From positions 434,001 through 498,000 of the forward strand of contig CAWEMA010000006.1 of the NCBI GenBank assembly GCA_963810035.1: DNA of 64,000 nt, written 5' to 3'. Below the pieces are notes generated by a model. It had not been told where the DNA came from, searched no databases, and saw only the letters and a program-made list of their open reading frames with translations. Of the stretch, positions 15,086 to 23,678 are shown piece by piece. The translations under genes were made by a program, and so were the position numbers. Source of the stretch: Nocardioides_B sp963810035 (GTDB lineage: Bacteria > Actinomycetota > Actinomycetes > Propionibacteriales > Nocardioidaceae). Each line of letters opens with the position of its first letter. Position 1 is the stretch's first letter.

Positions 15086-15736
15086 TCACTCCACGGCGTC
15101 GAAGATCTCCAGCACCTTGCGCAGGAAGTCCCCGTTGGGCGTGCCGTCCTTGGCGACCAGCTCGACGAGCCGGTCTGCCAGGTCACGGACCTTGACGTTG
15201 CTGTCCTGCGAGTAGGCCCGCAGCAGCTCGAAGGCCTCGTCGGCGTCCACGCTGTGCGCCAGCATCAGCACACCCTTGGCCTGCTCGATGACGGCCCGGT
15301 GCTCGAGGGCCCCGTCCAGCGCCCGTCGTACGTCGCCCTGGCTGGCGAGCCGGGTCGACTCGGTGAGATCGACGAGGTACCCCTTCACGACGTCCACCTC
15401 GCGTCCACCGTCGTCCTCGCCGTGCCCGGCGAGGAGGACCGTGCGCTCGGCTCCGCGTCCGTCGACCATCCGGGTGTGGAAGCTGAACGGCTCACCGGTC
15501 ACGAACGCCGCCTCGACCTCCTTCAGCCCCCGGTCCATGCCCGCGGGGCGCAGATGCGCCGCCAGCACGGACGTCGAGGCGACCACCTCACGGGGCTCGA
15601 AGCCGAGGATCCGGTAGAAGGTGTCCGACCACGTCCAGGCGTCCTCCGCGACGTGGTACTTGTATCGGCCGATGCGCTGGGGTTGTCCTACCGCCAGCGC
15701 CTCGATGGTGGCCCTCGGGCCGTCGGGCATCGTCAT
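15086..15736 (-). CDS. PAS and ANTAR domain RNA-binding regulator
   Basis: The 216-aa protein has an N-terminal PAS-type sensor fold (YKYHVAEDAWTWSDTFYRIL ... VKGYLVDLTES) and a C-terminal ANTAR domain (AVIEQAKGVLMLAHSVDADE, FELLRAYSQDSNVKVRDLAD). ANTAR domains bind paired hairpins in nascent RNA and prevent transcription termination. The PAS domain presumably senses a small molecule or redox state. The start codon is the ATG at 15736, with an alternative two codons later. A SigB/SigF-type promoter lies about 60 bp upstream, so stress induction is likely. No target leader RNA was identified. Confidence 0.88.
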   Translation of the reverse strand: MTMPDGPRATIEALAVGQPQRIGRYKYHVAEDAWTWSDTFYRILGFEPREVVASTSVLAAHLRPAGMDRGLKEVEAAFVTGEPFSFHTRMVDGRGAERTVLLAGHGEDDGGREVDVVKGYLVDLTESTRLASQGDVRRALDGALEHRAVIEQAKGVLMLAHSVDADEAFELLRAYSQDSNVKVRDLADRLVELVAKDGTPNGDFLRKVLEIFDAVE

Positions 15737-15794
15737 CGCACACTCGCTCCGCACTCGCAAGCTTCCTACGACCCTCGTCCGGGCCTGCGAAAAG

Positions 15795-15819
15795 ATACCC
15801 CGACCGCGAAGGGGATAAC
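15795..15819 (-). promoter_or_regulatory. SigB/SigF-like promoter of the PAS-ANTAR gene
   Basis: On the minus strand GTTA (15816-15819) and GGGTAT (15795-15800) are separated by 15 bp, matching the GTTN-N15-GGGTAW pattern of actinobacterial general-stress sigma factors. Confidence 0.5.
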
Positions 15820-16241
15820 GGACTCCCCAGGCTCTGTGTCGCGGGCAGGCGAAACCCCCTCCCCCGCCGGCGTACGACGGAAGAGGGGGTCCGCACTCAA
15901 GACGTGGTGGACGGAGCCGGCTTCTTGACCCGCGCAGCACCACGCTCCCTGCGCGTGCCCAGCGCCCGGGGAAACATTCCCGTCGTGGTGCCCCGGGACC
16001 GTGCCGCGGGACCTGCCCGCCCGCTTGGTGCCCGCGAGGACGATCCAGGGCGTATGCTGCCAAAGCCGAGAGTCTTTCGAGTGCCACCGTCCAAGGTGAC
16101 TCCGTTCCCGGTGCTCCATGAATCGACGCCCCGGGATCAAACAAGCGTTTCGGCGTCGTCAGGAAATCAAGGTGCGACATGTCGTCGCCACGTTCCTCTC
16201 GCGTTCTCCGCTCGCCCGCCCGTACGCATGGTGGTGAGTAG
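15820..16241. other. Divergent intergenic region
   Basis: Beyond the SigB-like promoter, this stretch holds an 8-bp inverted repeat (accccctc at 15854-15861 and gagggggt at 15883-15890) and no gene I can support. The promoter of the STAS gene at 16242 must lie here but is not obvious. Confidence 0.4.
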
Positions 16242-16607
16242 ATGCTCCTTCGCATCGACTCGTCCGCACAGGACGGCAACGCCACCATCATCGCCGCCGG
16301 TGAGATCGACCTCGCCACGGTCAGCCTGCTCAGCACGGCCATCGCGGACACGCTGCACGCAGGCACCACGGCCCTGACCGTGAACCTCAACAACGTCAGC
16401 TACATCGACTCCGCCGGCCTCGGCGTGCTCGTGGGCGCCTTCAAGCGGGTGACGGCGATCGGCGGCACGTTCACCATCCGGTGCTCGCAGCCGCGCGTGC
16501 TCCGGCTCCTCACGATCACCGGCCTCCACCGGTTGCTGACGATCGAGGGCGGCCTCGACCAGGACGAGCCCAGCGGCATCGGCCTGGCGGAGAGCGCCCG
16601 CGGCTGA
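16242..16607 (+). CDS. STAS domain anti-sigma factor antagonist
   Basis: The 121-aa protein is a single STAS domain of the SpoIIAA/RsbV class. It carries the phosphorylation loop NVSYIDSAGLGVLVGAFKR, where the serine of DSAG would be phosphorylated by an anti-sigma kinase. Unphosphorylated protein would bind that kinase and free a sigma factor. No kinase or sigma gene is nearby, so the partner must be elsewhere. The start MLLRIDS matches that of the next STAS gene (17111), suggesting the two arose by duplication. No strong ribosome site is visible. Confidence 0.85.
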   Translation: MLLRIDSSAQDGNATIIAAGEIDLATVSLLSTAIADTLHAGTTALTVNLNNVSYIDSAGLGVLVGAFKRVTAIGGTFTIRCSQPRVLRLLTITGLHRLLTIEGGLDQDEPSGIGLAESARG

Positions 16608-16627
16608 CCGGTCGGCCACGGCTCACG

Positions 16628-16861
16628 TCACAGCGGCGTGAGCAGGGCAGCCGGCAGCCACTCCTCGACGAGCGCCCAGCGCCCGGGACGGATCTCGGCG
16701 GCGTACACCACCCGCCCCTCCCAGCCGGCTTCCGCCTGCCGCCACTCCACGAGCAGCCCGGGTCGCTTCGTCCCTCGTCCGTCGGCTGCGTCCGCGACCC
16801 AGCAGTGCCGGGCCGGGCAGTCGTCGTACGTCGACGAGCCCAGCCGGACACGTTGCGACAT
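16628..16861 (-). CDS. Small hypothetical protein (77 aa)
   Basis: A short minus-strand gene between the two STAS genes, with GGAGG and a 7-nt spacer before its ATG. The sequence (RVRLGSSTYDDCPARHCWVA ... LLVEWRQAEAGWEGRVVYAA) contains a C-x4-C pair and is tryptophan-rich toward the end. The pattern recalls small actinobacterial proteins with an SH3-like barrel, but no family is assigned. Its stop is 20 nt from the convergent STAS gene stop. Confidence 0.65.
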   Translation of the reverse strand: MSQRVRLGSSTYDDCPARHCWVADAADGRGTKRPGLLVEWRQAEAGWEGRVVYAAEIRPGRWALVEEWLPAALLTPL

Positions 16862-17110
16862 CGGGATGCCTCCCCGTCCACGCATGCCACCGGCCACACA
16901 GCCGAGCATGACACATTTACGAACACCTGTTCGACCGCCGCCCCGTCTCGACCGGTCGCCGCCAACACGCCGCACCCACGACACGACCACCGCCAGGTCC
17001 GGTAGGCTCGCTGTCTGCCCGGCTCTGACCGCGGGCACCCGGGTCAAACAGTCGGTTTGGGTGCGAAGAACTGTCCGTGCGACCTGTCGCCGAACCGAGG
17101 AACTCACCAC

Positions 17111-17452
17111 ATGCTGCTGCGCGTTGACACCGAGGACCGCGCCGACCACGTACTCGTCACTGCGAACGGCGAGATCGACGCTGCTACCGCCGACCAGGTG
17201 GGCGACGCCGTCGCCAGTGCGCTCGACGGCGGGCACAAGCGCGTCCTGCTCGACTTCGCCCACGTCACCTTCATCGACTCCACCGGTCTCGGCGTCCTCG
17301 TGAAGTCCCACCGCGCGGCCGAGGCGAACGACGCCCGCTTCGCCGTGGTGCACCCGACGCCGCAGACCCGCAAGCTGATCCGGGTGCTCGGGCTCGACCA
17401 GCTCCTGCACATCTACGACAGCCTCGACCAGGCCCTGGCCGACCAGGGGTAG
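17111..17452 (+). CDS. STAS domain anti-sigma factor antagonist
   Basis: The 113-aa protein is an RsbV/SpoIIAA-like STAS domain with loop HVTFIDSTGLGVLVKSHRAA, including the expected serine. Its N-terminus (MLLRVDTEDRADHVLVTANG) is similar to that of the STAS protein encoded at 16242. It likely antagonises an anti-sigma kinase in a general-stress pathway. A GAGGA sequence lies about 10 nt before the ATG. The 180-bp region upstream has the motif gtcaaacagtcggtttgggt, which does not fit a SigB promoter well. Confidence 0.85.
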   Translation: MLLRVDTEDRADHVLVTANGEIDAATADQVGDAVASALDGGHKRVLLDFAHVTFIDSTGLGVLVKSHRAAEANDARFAVVHPTPQTRKLIRVLGLDQLLHIYDSLDQALADQG

Positions 17453-17482
17453 TCCCCCACGCGGCCCGTCGAGCGGTCGGGG

Positions 17483-18571
17483 TTACTCCTCCTCGCCGGG
17501 CCGCGCCTCGCCGTGGGTGCCGGGGCGGGGCGCCCAGGGCAGCTCCTCGGCCGGGCGTACGACGACCAGCCGGTCGCCGCGCATCAGCTGGGTGACGGCC
17601 GGGTCGAAGTAGCGGTGCACGGTGCCGTCGCGCACCACCGCGATCACCTGGTCGGGCAGGGACTGCGGCTGCCTGCCGACCTCCGCGATCAGCAGGTCAC
17701 GCTCCGCGACCTCGAGTCCCTCGCCGTAGGTCAGCAGGTCCTCCATCACGCTGCCCAGGGTGGGGCTCAGCGAGGACAGCCCGAGCAGCCGGCCCACCGC
17801 GTCGGAGGAGGTCACCACCGAGTCGGCGCCGCTCTGCCGGACCAGCTGCACGTTGTCGGACTCCCGCACCGCGGCCACGACGTAGGTGTCGGGGTTGAGC
17901 TGGCGCACGTTGAGCGTGGCCAGCACGGTCGAGTCGTCGCGGTCGGTGGTGATGATGACCTGCTTGGCCTGCGCGACCCCCGCCCGGCGGAGCACCTCGC
18001 GGCGGGTGGCGTCGCCGGTCACGACCGCGAGCCCGTCGGCGTGCGCCTCGCCGAGCGCGGTGCTGCTCGGGTCGACGACGACGATCCGGTCCTTGTCGAT
18101 GCCGTTGTTGACCAAGGTGTCGACTGCGCTGCGGCCCTTGGTGCCGTAGCCGATGACGACGACGTGACCGTCCATGCTCTTCCTCCAGCGGGAGACCCGG
18201 AACCTCTCGCGCCCCTGCGTGGCGAGGACCTCGAGGGTGGTGCCGATCAGCAGCACCAGGAAGGCGATGCGCAGCGGCGTGACGACGAAGGCGTTGATCA
18301 GGCGGGTGTGCGGCAGGTACGGCGCGATGTCGCCGTACCCGGTCGTGCTCAGGGTGACCGTCGTGTAGTAGATCGCGTCGGTGAGGTCGACCGCGTGCGT
18401 GGGGTCGGCGTTGTCCTGGTAGCCGGCGCGGTCGAAGTAGACCAGCGCCACGGTGAAGCCGAGGATCGCCACCGCCAGCAGGAGCCGCCTCGTGAGCTCC
18501 CAGAACGGCGACCTGGCGATCGCCGGGAGCCGGACGCGTCCACGGGTCTGCTCGGCAGCGTCATCACGCAC
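17483..18571 (-). CDS. Two-helix potassium channel with RCK (TrkA-N) domain
   Basis: The 362-aa protein has a membrane helix near residues 29-47, a pore loop with the selectivity filter STTGYGDIAPY, a second helix near 95-115, and a cytosolic RCK N domain (VVVIGYGTKGRSAVDTLVNN) with the Rossmann glycines and a DRIVVVDPS acidic strand end. A TrkA-C-like region closes the protein before an acidic tail. It would conduct K+ in response to a nucleotide or ion bound by the RCK ring. The gene appears monocistronic, with the next minus-strand gene ending 30 nt upstream. Confidence 0.9.
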   Translation of the reverse strand: MRDDAAEQTRGRVRLPAIARSPFWELTRRLLLAVAILGFTVALVYFDRAGYQDNADPTHAVDLTDAIYYTTVTLSTTGYGDIAPYLPHTRLINAFVVTPLRIAFLVLLIGTTLEVLATQGRERFRVSRWRKSMDGHVVVIGYGTKGRSAVDTLVNNGIDKDRIVVVDPSSTALGEAHADGLAVVTGDATRREVLRRAGVAQAKQVIITTDRDDSTVLATLNVRQLNPDTYVVAAVRESDNVQLVRQSGADSVVTSSDAVGRLLGLSSLSPTLGSVMEDLLTYGEGLEVAERDLLIAEVGRQPQSLPDQVIAVVRDGTVHRYFDPAVTQLMRGDRLVVVRPAEELPWAPRPGTHGEARPGEEE

Positions 18572-18601
18572 GGTCAGAACCTACGGCACAGCCGCCCGGA
18601 C

Positions 18602-18955
18602 TCACGGGAGCACGTCGCCGTAGATGACCGTCGCCGGTCGCTGGTCTCCTTCGCTGGCCGAGGTGCTGCCGCCGCTCAGCGAGACGAACCGGAACTGGTC
18701 GCCCTTCTTCGGCTGGGTGGCGGCCCCGGCGCGGCGCCAGGTGCCGCACAGGTCGTCCTCGACGGTGCCTTCCTGTCCCTTGACCCCGTCGCCGGTCAGG
18801 CACAGCCGGCCCGACCCGCTGTCGTAGCTGACCACGGTCGCCGTCGTCCGGCTGGTCGTGTCGGGACCCGCGAGGACGCCGAAGAGGTAGCCCCCGAGGA
18901 TGCAGATCGCGCCCCCGGCGAGGGCCACCGGCGTGGGCAGGTTGACGTTTCCCAT
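18602..18955 (-). CDS. Membrane-anchored hypothetical protein
   Basis: The 117-aa protein has one N-terminal hydrophobic helix (VALAGGAICILGGYLFGVLAG) and a soluble beta-rich domain with two cysteines (RLCLTGDG, DDLCGTWRRAG) that could form a disulfide outside the cell. Small actinobacterial proteins of this design are common but uncharacterised. The ATG at 18955 lacks a strong ribosome site. It lies between the GNAT and K+ channel genes on the same strand. Confidence 0.65.
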   Translation of the reverse strand: MGNVNLPTPVALAGGAICILGGYLFGVLAGPDTTSRTTATVVSYDSGSGRLCLTGDGVKGQEGTVEDDLCGTWRRAGAATQPKKGDQFRFVSLSGGSTSASEGDQRPATVIYGDVLP

Positions 18956-18986
18956 GACGCACCAACCTACTGGCCGGCCCGCCGGC

Positions 18987-19541
18987 TCATGCCTCGGGGC
19001 GGAGTCCCACGCAGTCGTGGCGCCAGAAGACGTCGGGGTAGACGAGCGCGCCGGACATCCAGGCCTGGTCGTAGCCGGGCAGCGTCGCCACCTGGAACGC
19101 GGGCCCGGGGATCCGTACCGAGGGTGCGGTGAACCCGAGCTCCTGCCCCGCGATGAAGCCCAGCCGGGTGTAGTAGTCGGGGGCGCCTTCGAGGAACACC
19201 AGCGGCTCGGGCCGGTCCTCCAGGAGCCGCAGCGTCTCGGTGACGAGCCGGGAGCCGATCCCCGCACGCTGCCGGTCCGGACGGACGGAGAGCGGGCTGA
19301 GCACCAGCACCTCGACGAGCTTGGTCGGCGTGTCCAGCCACCCGCGGGAGTAGCCGACGTGCGCGACGACCTCGCCCTTCTCCTCGGCCACGAAGGACAG
19401 GTCGAGCCAGGCGACCGACTCCCGCAGCCCGTCGAGCAGCTCGGGCACCTTCTCACCCCCGAAGGCACTCGCCACCACGCGCCGTACGGTGTCGACGTCC
19501 TCGGCGGTCTCCTCGCGGACGGTCGGTGCCTTCTTGCTCAT
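18987..19541 (-). CDS. GNAT family N-acetyltransferase
   Basis: The 184-aa protein shows the GNAT fold with the acetyl-CoA pyrophosphate loop in VRPDRQRAGIGSRLVTETLR and the motif B region LVFLEGAPDYYTRLGFIAG, the Y-x2-L-G-F ending that is typical of YhbS-like acetyltransferases. The substrate is unknown. GGAGG with an 8-nt spacer supports the ATG at 19541. It follows rsgA with a 16-nt gap, so the two are probably co-transcribed. Confidence 0.85.
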   Translation of the reverse strand: MSKKAPTVREETAEDVDTVRRVVASAFGGEKVPELLDGLRESVAWLDLSFVAEEKGEVVAHVGYSRGWLDTPTKLVEVLVLSPLSVRPDRQRAGIGSRLVTETLRLLEDRPEPLVFLEGAPDYYTRLGFIAGQELGFTAPSVRIPGPAFQVATLPGYDQAWMSGALVYPDVFWRHDCVGLRPEA

Positions 19542-19557
19542 CAGCGGGTCCTCCGGG

Positions 19558-20601
19558 TCACGGTCGGCTGCCTCCGGCGTCGCGGGTGCGCCGCCGCCAC
19601 TCCTTGAGCCGTTCGGCCCGCAGGCGGGCGTCGGTGCGGGAGGCGATCCAGCGCTGCTCACGCTGCAGGCGTTGCCAGCTCTCGAAGCGACGCACCGGCA
19701 GCGTGCCGTCCCCGAGGGCGGCCGCGACGGCGCAGCCGGGCTCCCCCTGGTGCGCGCAGTCGCTGAACCGGCACCGGGCCGCGAGCGCCTCCACGTCGGC
19801 GAACGTGTGCGCGATGCCCTCCGCCGCGTCGATCAGCCCGACGCCGCGGAGCCCGGGGGTGTCGATGACGGCCCCGCCTCCCGGCAGCGGCACCAGCTCG
19901 CGACGTACGGACGTGTGCCGGCCGCGGCCGTCCTCCCGGATCGCGCGGGTGCTCAGCACCTCGGCTCCCACCAGCGCGTTGGTGAGCGAGGACTTGCCGT
20001 GCCCCGAGGACCCGAGCAGCGCCAGGGTCAGCCGGCCCCCGAGCCGGTCGCGGAGGGCGTCGACGCCCTGACCGGTCACCGCGCTGACGACCGTCACGTC
20101 GACCCCGGGCGTGGCGCCGCCGATGTCCTCCGCGAGCAGCTCGGCATCGGTGACCAGGTCGGCCTTGGTCAGCACCACCAGCGGCCGGGCCCCGCTCTCC
20201 CAGGCCAGGGCCACCAGCCGTTCGACCTTGGCGAGCACCGGGATCGGGTGCAGCGCGACCACCACGGCGGCGACGTCCACGTTGGCGCACAGCACCTGGC
20301 CGTGGCTCTGCTCACCCGCGGTGGCCCGGACGACCGCGGTGCGCCGCGGGACGATCCGCTCCAGGGTCAGCCGGTGGTCGGGCCACTCGCGCAGCACGCA
20401 CCAGTCCCCCGTGCACGGCCCCTCGGTGGGGTCCTTGGCCATCCGGCCCAGCAGCGCCCCGCCGACGGTGGCCCGGTGCGGCCCGCTCTCGGTCAGCACC
20501 GACGCGAGGCCCCGGTCGACGCGCACGACCCGGCCCAGGTGGGCGTCCGCGGCAGCGGCCCACCCGGCCATCCCGGGCTCGTATCCGATCGTCTCCAGCA
20601 C
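19558..20601 (-). CDS. rsgA: Ribosome small subunit-dependent GTPase A
   Basis: The 347-aa circularly permuted GTPase assists late 30S ribosome assembly. An OB-fold N-terminal domain is followed by the G4 motif LTKADL, G5 (VSAVTG), G1 (GSSGHGKSSL) and G3 (DTPGLRG), in the permuted order of RsgA. A zinc-binding region with CRFSDCAHQGEPGC closes it. The G1 loop has His where many members have Val, outside the P-loop invariants. The GTG at 20601 is preferred because a TACATT -10 element (minus strand, 20608-20613) is 6 nt upstream, implying a leaderless mRNA; an in-frame ATG exists at 20643. Confidence 0.9.
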   Translation of the reverse strand: MLETIGYEPGMAGWAAAADAHLGRVVRVDRGLASVLTESGPHRATVGGALLGRMAKDPTEGPCTGDWCVLREWPDHRLTLERIVPRRTAVVRATAGEQSHGQVLCANVDVAAVVVALHPIPVLAKVERLVALAWESGARPLVVLTKADLVTDAELLAEDIGGATPGVDVTVVSAVTGQGVDALRDRLGGRLTLALLGSSGHGKSSLTNALVGAEVLSTRAIREDGRGRHTSVRRELVPLPGGGAVIDTPGLRGVGLIDAAEGIAHTFADVEALAARCRFSDCAHQGEPGCAVAAALGDGTLPVRRFESWQRLQREQRWIASRTDARLRAERLKEWRRRTRDAGGSRP

Positions 20602-20644
20602 ACCGGGAATGTACGGCGGTCTGCTGGGCCGCCGCACGTGCATT

Positions 20645-21784
20645 TCAGCCCCGGTGTCGCGGGGCGCGGACGGCCTTCCCGCCGGCCGGCTCGGCGGCGT
20701 CGACGGTGGTGACGTCCTCGAGGGCACCGGCCGACTCGTCGTGGGCGAGCCCCTCGTCGTACTTCTGCAGCACCATCGTGTCGTCGCCGGCGTCGGGGAA
20801 CCGGGCCTGCTCCTCCTCGTCGCGACGCAGCCGCGGGATGATCGCCTGCAGCCGCAGCCGGCGCACGATCTCCATCCGCGCGCGGGCGGTCTCGTTCTCC
20901 GGCCAGAGCCGGTCGAACGCGGCGTTGACGGCCGCGCCGATCAGGACCGCGATGGAGAGCAGGTAGAGCCAGAGCATCACCACGATCGGGGCGGACAGCG
21001 GGCCGTAGATCGACGTGGACCCCTGGGCGGTGCCGGTGAGCACCCAGCGGAGCAGGTAGGACCCGAAGATCCAGATCGTCATCGTCAGCGCGGCGCCCGG
21101 CAGGTTGTACCGCCAGGACGTCCGCACCGGGACCGAGACGTGGTACAGGGTGGCGAGGAAGCAGATGCAGAGCACCACCACGATCGGCCAGTAGAGCTCG
21201 TTGAGGAAGTCCAGGCGCGGCGGCACCATCCGGTGCACCAGCCGCGGGCCGGCGACCACCAGCGGCAGCGTGACCACGCCGGTGAGCAGCCCCATCACGT
21301 AGAGCGAGAACGACAGCACCCGGGTCTTGACGATGCCGCGGTGGCCGCCGAGGCCGTACATGATCGTGATGGTGTCGACGAAGACGTTCAGCGCCCGTGA
21401 CCCGGACCACAGCGCAAGGATGAAGCCGACCGAGATGACGTCGAAGCGGCCGCCCTTGAAGACGTCGTTCAGCGTCGGTCGGACGATCGCGTCCACGGTC
21501 TGCGGGGTCAGCGCCCGCGAGCAGATCTCCAGGATGGAGCGACGGACCTGCTCGACCTGGGCCGGGTTGATGTTGTCGAACACGTAGCCGATCGACCCGG
21601 CCAGCCCGAACAGCAGCGGCGGCAGGGACAGCAGCGCGAAGAACGCCGCCTCGGCGGCCAGCCCGGTCACCCGGTTGCGGAAGCAGGTGCCGACGGTGGA
21701 GACGACCAGCCGCCAGGCCGTGTCGCGTGCGGAGACCAGGCGCGACGACAGAGGCGTGGGCACGCTCTCCGTTTTCGCCGGCAT
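20645..21784 (-). CDS. YihY/BrkB family membrane protein
   Basis: The 379-aa protein has the YihY/virulence factor BrkB pattern: an amphipathic start, then about six membrane helices beginning LAAEAAFFALLSLPPLLFGL, with the GGHRGIVKTRVLSF and PGAALTMTIWIFGSYLLRW blocks conserved in the family. The C-terminal 80 residues are hydrophilic. The function is not established; the family was once misnamed RNase BN. Its ATG lies 6 nt from a TACCGT -10 that overlaps the -10 of the divergent acyl-CoA dehydrogenase gene. Confidence 0.88.
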   Translation of the reverse strand: MPAKTESVPTPLSSRLVSARDTAWRLVVSTVGTCFRNRVTGLAAEAAFFALLSLPPLLFGLAGSIGYVFDNINPAQVEQVRRSILEICSRALTPQTVDAIVRPTLNDVFKGGRFDVISVGFILALWSGSRALNVFVDTITIMYGLGGHRGIVKTRVLSFSLYVMGLLTGVVTLPLVVAGPRLVHRMVPPRLDFLNELYWPIVVVLCICFLATLYHVSVPVRTSWRYNLPGAALTMTIWIFGSYLLRWVLTGTAQGSTSIYGPLSAPIVVMLWLYLLSIAVLIGAAVNAAFDRLWPENETARARMEIVRRLRLQAIIPRLRRDEEEQARFPDAGDDTMVLQKYDEGLAHDESAGALEDVTTVDAAEPAGGKAVRAPRHRG

Positions 21785-21789
21785 GGCTC

Positions 21790-21796
21790 TACGGTA
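21790..21796. promoter_or_regulatory. Symmetric divergent -10 elements, both leaderless
   Basis: Only 17 bp separate the two divergent start codons. On the + strand TACGGT (21790-21795) is 6 nt before the ATG at 21802. On the minus strand TACCGT (21791-21796) is 6 nt before the ATG at 21784. The palindromic tacggta core serves both directions. Confidence 0.65.
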
Positions 21797-21801
21797 TCGA
21801 C

Positions 21802-23439
21802 ATGGCCGCTGACATCCGGGCAACCACCAACCAGGCGCCGCCCCTCGTCGATCACAACACCGTCACCTCCGACCGCGCGCTGGTCGAGGCGGTGACCCGG
21901 CACGCGTCCCCCTCGGTGGTCGACGACCTCGCCGAGCTCGGTGCCGTCGCGAGCTCGGCCGAGGCCCGTGAGCACGGCATGCTCGCCAACCGGCACGAGC
22001 CGGAGCTGACGCCGTACGACCGCTACGGCAACCGGGTGGACGAGGTGCGGTTCCACCCCTCCTGGCACTGGCTGATGGAGCGCGGCGTCGGCTTCGGCCT
22101 GCAGGCCGCGCCCTGGACGTCCGAGGACCCCCACGCGCACGTGCGCCGGGCAGCCGGCTTCTTCGCCTGGTCGCAGACGGAGCCGGGTCACGGCTGCCCG
22201 ATCTCGATGACGTACGCCGCGATCCCCGCGCTGCGCGCCGACGACGCGATCGCCAAGGAGTGGACGCCGCGGCTCGCGTCCACGTCCTACGACTTCGGGC
22301 TGCGCGCCCCGCACGAGAAGGCCGGTGCCCTGGCGGGCATGGGCATGACCGAGAAGCAGGGCGGGTCCGACGTGCGGGCCAACGTGACGACCGCCACGCC
22401 CACCGCGGCCGACGGCGAGTACACCCTGGACGGCCACAAGTGGTTCACCTCCGCGCCGATGAACGACGTGTTCCTCGTGCTCGCGCAGGCCGCCGACGGT
22501 CTCACCTGCTTCCTGGTCCCCCGGGTCCTCGCCGACGGCACCCGCAACCGGCTGGACGTCGTACGGCTGAAGGACAAGCTCGGCAACCGGTCGAACGCCT
22601 CGTCGGAGCTGGAGTTCCGGGGCACCTGGGCGCAGCGGCTCGGTGACGAGGGCCGCGGGGTCCGCACGATCATCGACATGGTCGCGGCGACCCGGCTCGA
22701 CTGCGTCCTCGGGTCCGCGTCGCTGATGCGCCGTGCCCTGGCCGAGGCCTCCTGGCACGTCGCGCACCGCTCCGCGTTCGGCGGGGTGCTCGGCGACAAG
22801 CCGCTGATGCAGAACGTCATCGCCGACCTCGCGGTCGAGTCCGAGGCCGCGACCGTGCTCGGCATGCGGCTGGCCGCGGCCGTCGACGATGCGCACGACC
22901 CGCACGAGGCGGCGCTGCGCCGGATCGCACTCCCGCTGGCGAAGTACTGGGTCTGCAAGCGCACCCCGATGATGGTCGCGGAAGCGCTGGAGTGCCTCGG
23001 TGGCAACGGGTACGTCGAGGAGTCCGGGATGCCGCTGCTGTTCCGCGAGTCCCCGCTGAACTCCATCTGGGAGGGGTCGGGCAACGTCAACGCGCTCGAC
23101 GTGCTCCGGGCGCTGTCCCGCGAGCCGGAGGCGCTGAACGCCTGGATCGTGGAGGTCGGTCGCGCGCGCGGCGAGGACCCGCGCCTGGACCGGGCGACCG
23201 AGTCGGTGCTGGAGACGCTGGCCGACACCTCCGCCCTGGAGTTCGGCGCCCGCCGGCTCGCCGGGCAGATGGCCGCCTGCCTGCAGGGCGCCCTGCTGGT
23301 GCAGCATGCACCGGCCGCGGTGGCCGACGCGTTCTGCGCCACCCGGCTCGGCACGGAGTACGGCGGCACGCTGGGCACCCTGCCCCGCGGCACCGACCTC
23401 GCGTCGATCGTGTCCCGCACCACCCCCACGACCGGCTGA
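21802..23439 (+). CDS. Acyl-CoA dehydrogenase, AidB-like
   Basis: The 545-aa protein belongs to the AidB branch of acyl-CoA dehydrogenases. It has the N-terminal DHNTVTSDRALVEAV and HPSWHWLMERGV regions, FAD-binding MTEKQGGSDVRAN, and the C-terminal SPLNSIWEGSGNVNALDVLR block characteristic of AidB. E. coli AidB is an alkylation-response flavoprotein that binds DNA; actinobacterial members may act in lipid or isovaleryl-CoA-type metabolism. The mRNA is predicted to be leaderless. No alkylation-response regulator lies nearby. Confidence 0.88.
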   Translation: MAADIRATTNQAPPLVDHNTVTSDRALVEAVTRHASPSVVDDLAELGAVASSAEAREHGMLANRHEPELTPYDRYGNRVDEVRFHPSWHWLMERGVGFGLQAAPWTSEDPHAHVRRAAGFFAWSQTEPGHGCPISMTYAAIPALRADDAIAKEWTPRLASTSYDFGLRAPHEKAGALAGMGMTEKQGGSDVRANVTTATPTAADGEYTLDGHKWFTSAPMNDVFLVLAQAADGLTCFLVPRVLADGTRNRLDVVRLKDKLGNRSNASSELEFRGTWAQRLGDEGRGVRTIIDMVAATRLDCVLGSASLMRRALAEASWHVAHRSAFGGVLGDKPLMQNVIADLAVESEAATVLGMRLAAAVDDAHDPHEAALRRIALPLAKYWVCKRTPMMVAEALECLGGNGYVEESGMPLLFRESPLNSIWEGSGNVNALDVLRALSREPEALNAWIVEVGRARGEDPRLDRATESVLETLADTSALEFGARRLAGQMAACLQGALLVQHAPAAVADAFCATRLGTEYGGTLGTLPRGTDLASIVSRTTPTTG

Positions 23440-23480
23440 GCCCACCCCCGCTGCATGCCGGACCAGTCGGAAGCGTGTGG

Positions 23481-23645
23481 CTACGAGGTGCGGGAGGCGG
23501 GGACGGCGCGGGTGGCGAAGGCTGAGGCTGCGACGTCCGCGGAGACCTCGGCGGCCAGGTAGACCCACAGGGCCGGCCAGGCGAGCTCCCCCAGCAGCGC
23601 GGGGAGCACGGCCGGCCCCTCGGACACGTCCAACCCGTGCCGCAC
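23481..23645 (-). CDS. Possible small ORF or remnant after glyA
   Basis: A minus-strand frame of about 54 codons from a GTG reads HGLDVSEGPAVLPALLGELA and then WPALWVYLAAEVSADVAASA before its TAG. It has strong GC3 bias and an amphipathic helix pattern, but no ribosome site. It begins 34 nt after the glyA stop on the same strand. It is either a tiny translationally coupled gene or a leftover fragment. Confidence 0.3.
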   Translation of the reverse strand: MRHGLDVSEGPAVLPALLGELAWPALWVYLAAEVSADVAASAFATRAVPASRTS

Positions 23646-23678
23646 CGGCGGGAAGGCGGAGCGACCCGCCCGGATGGG

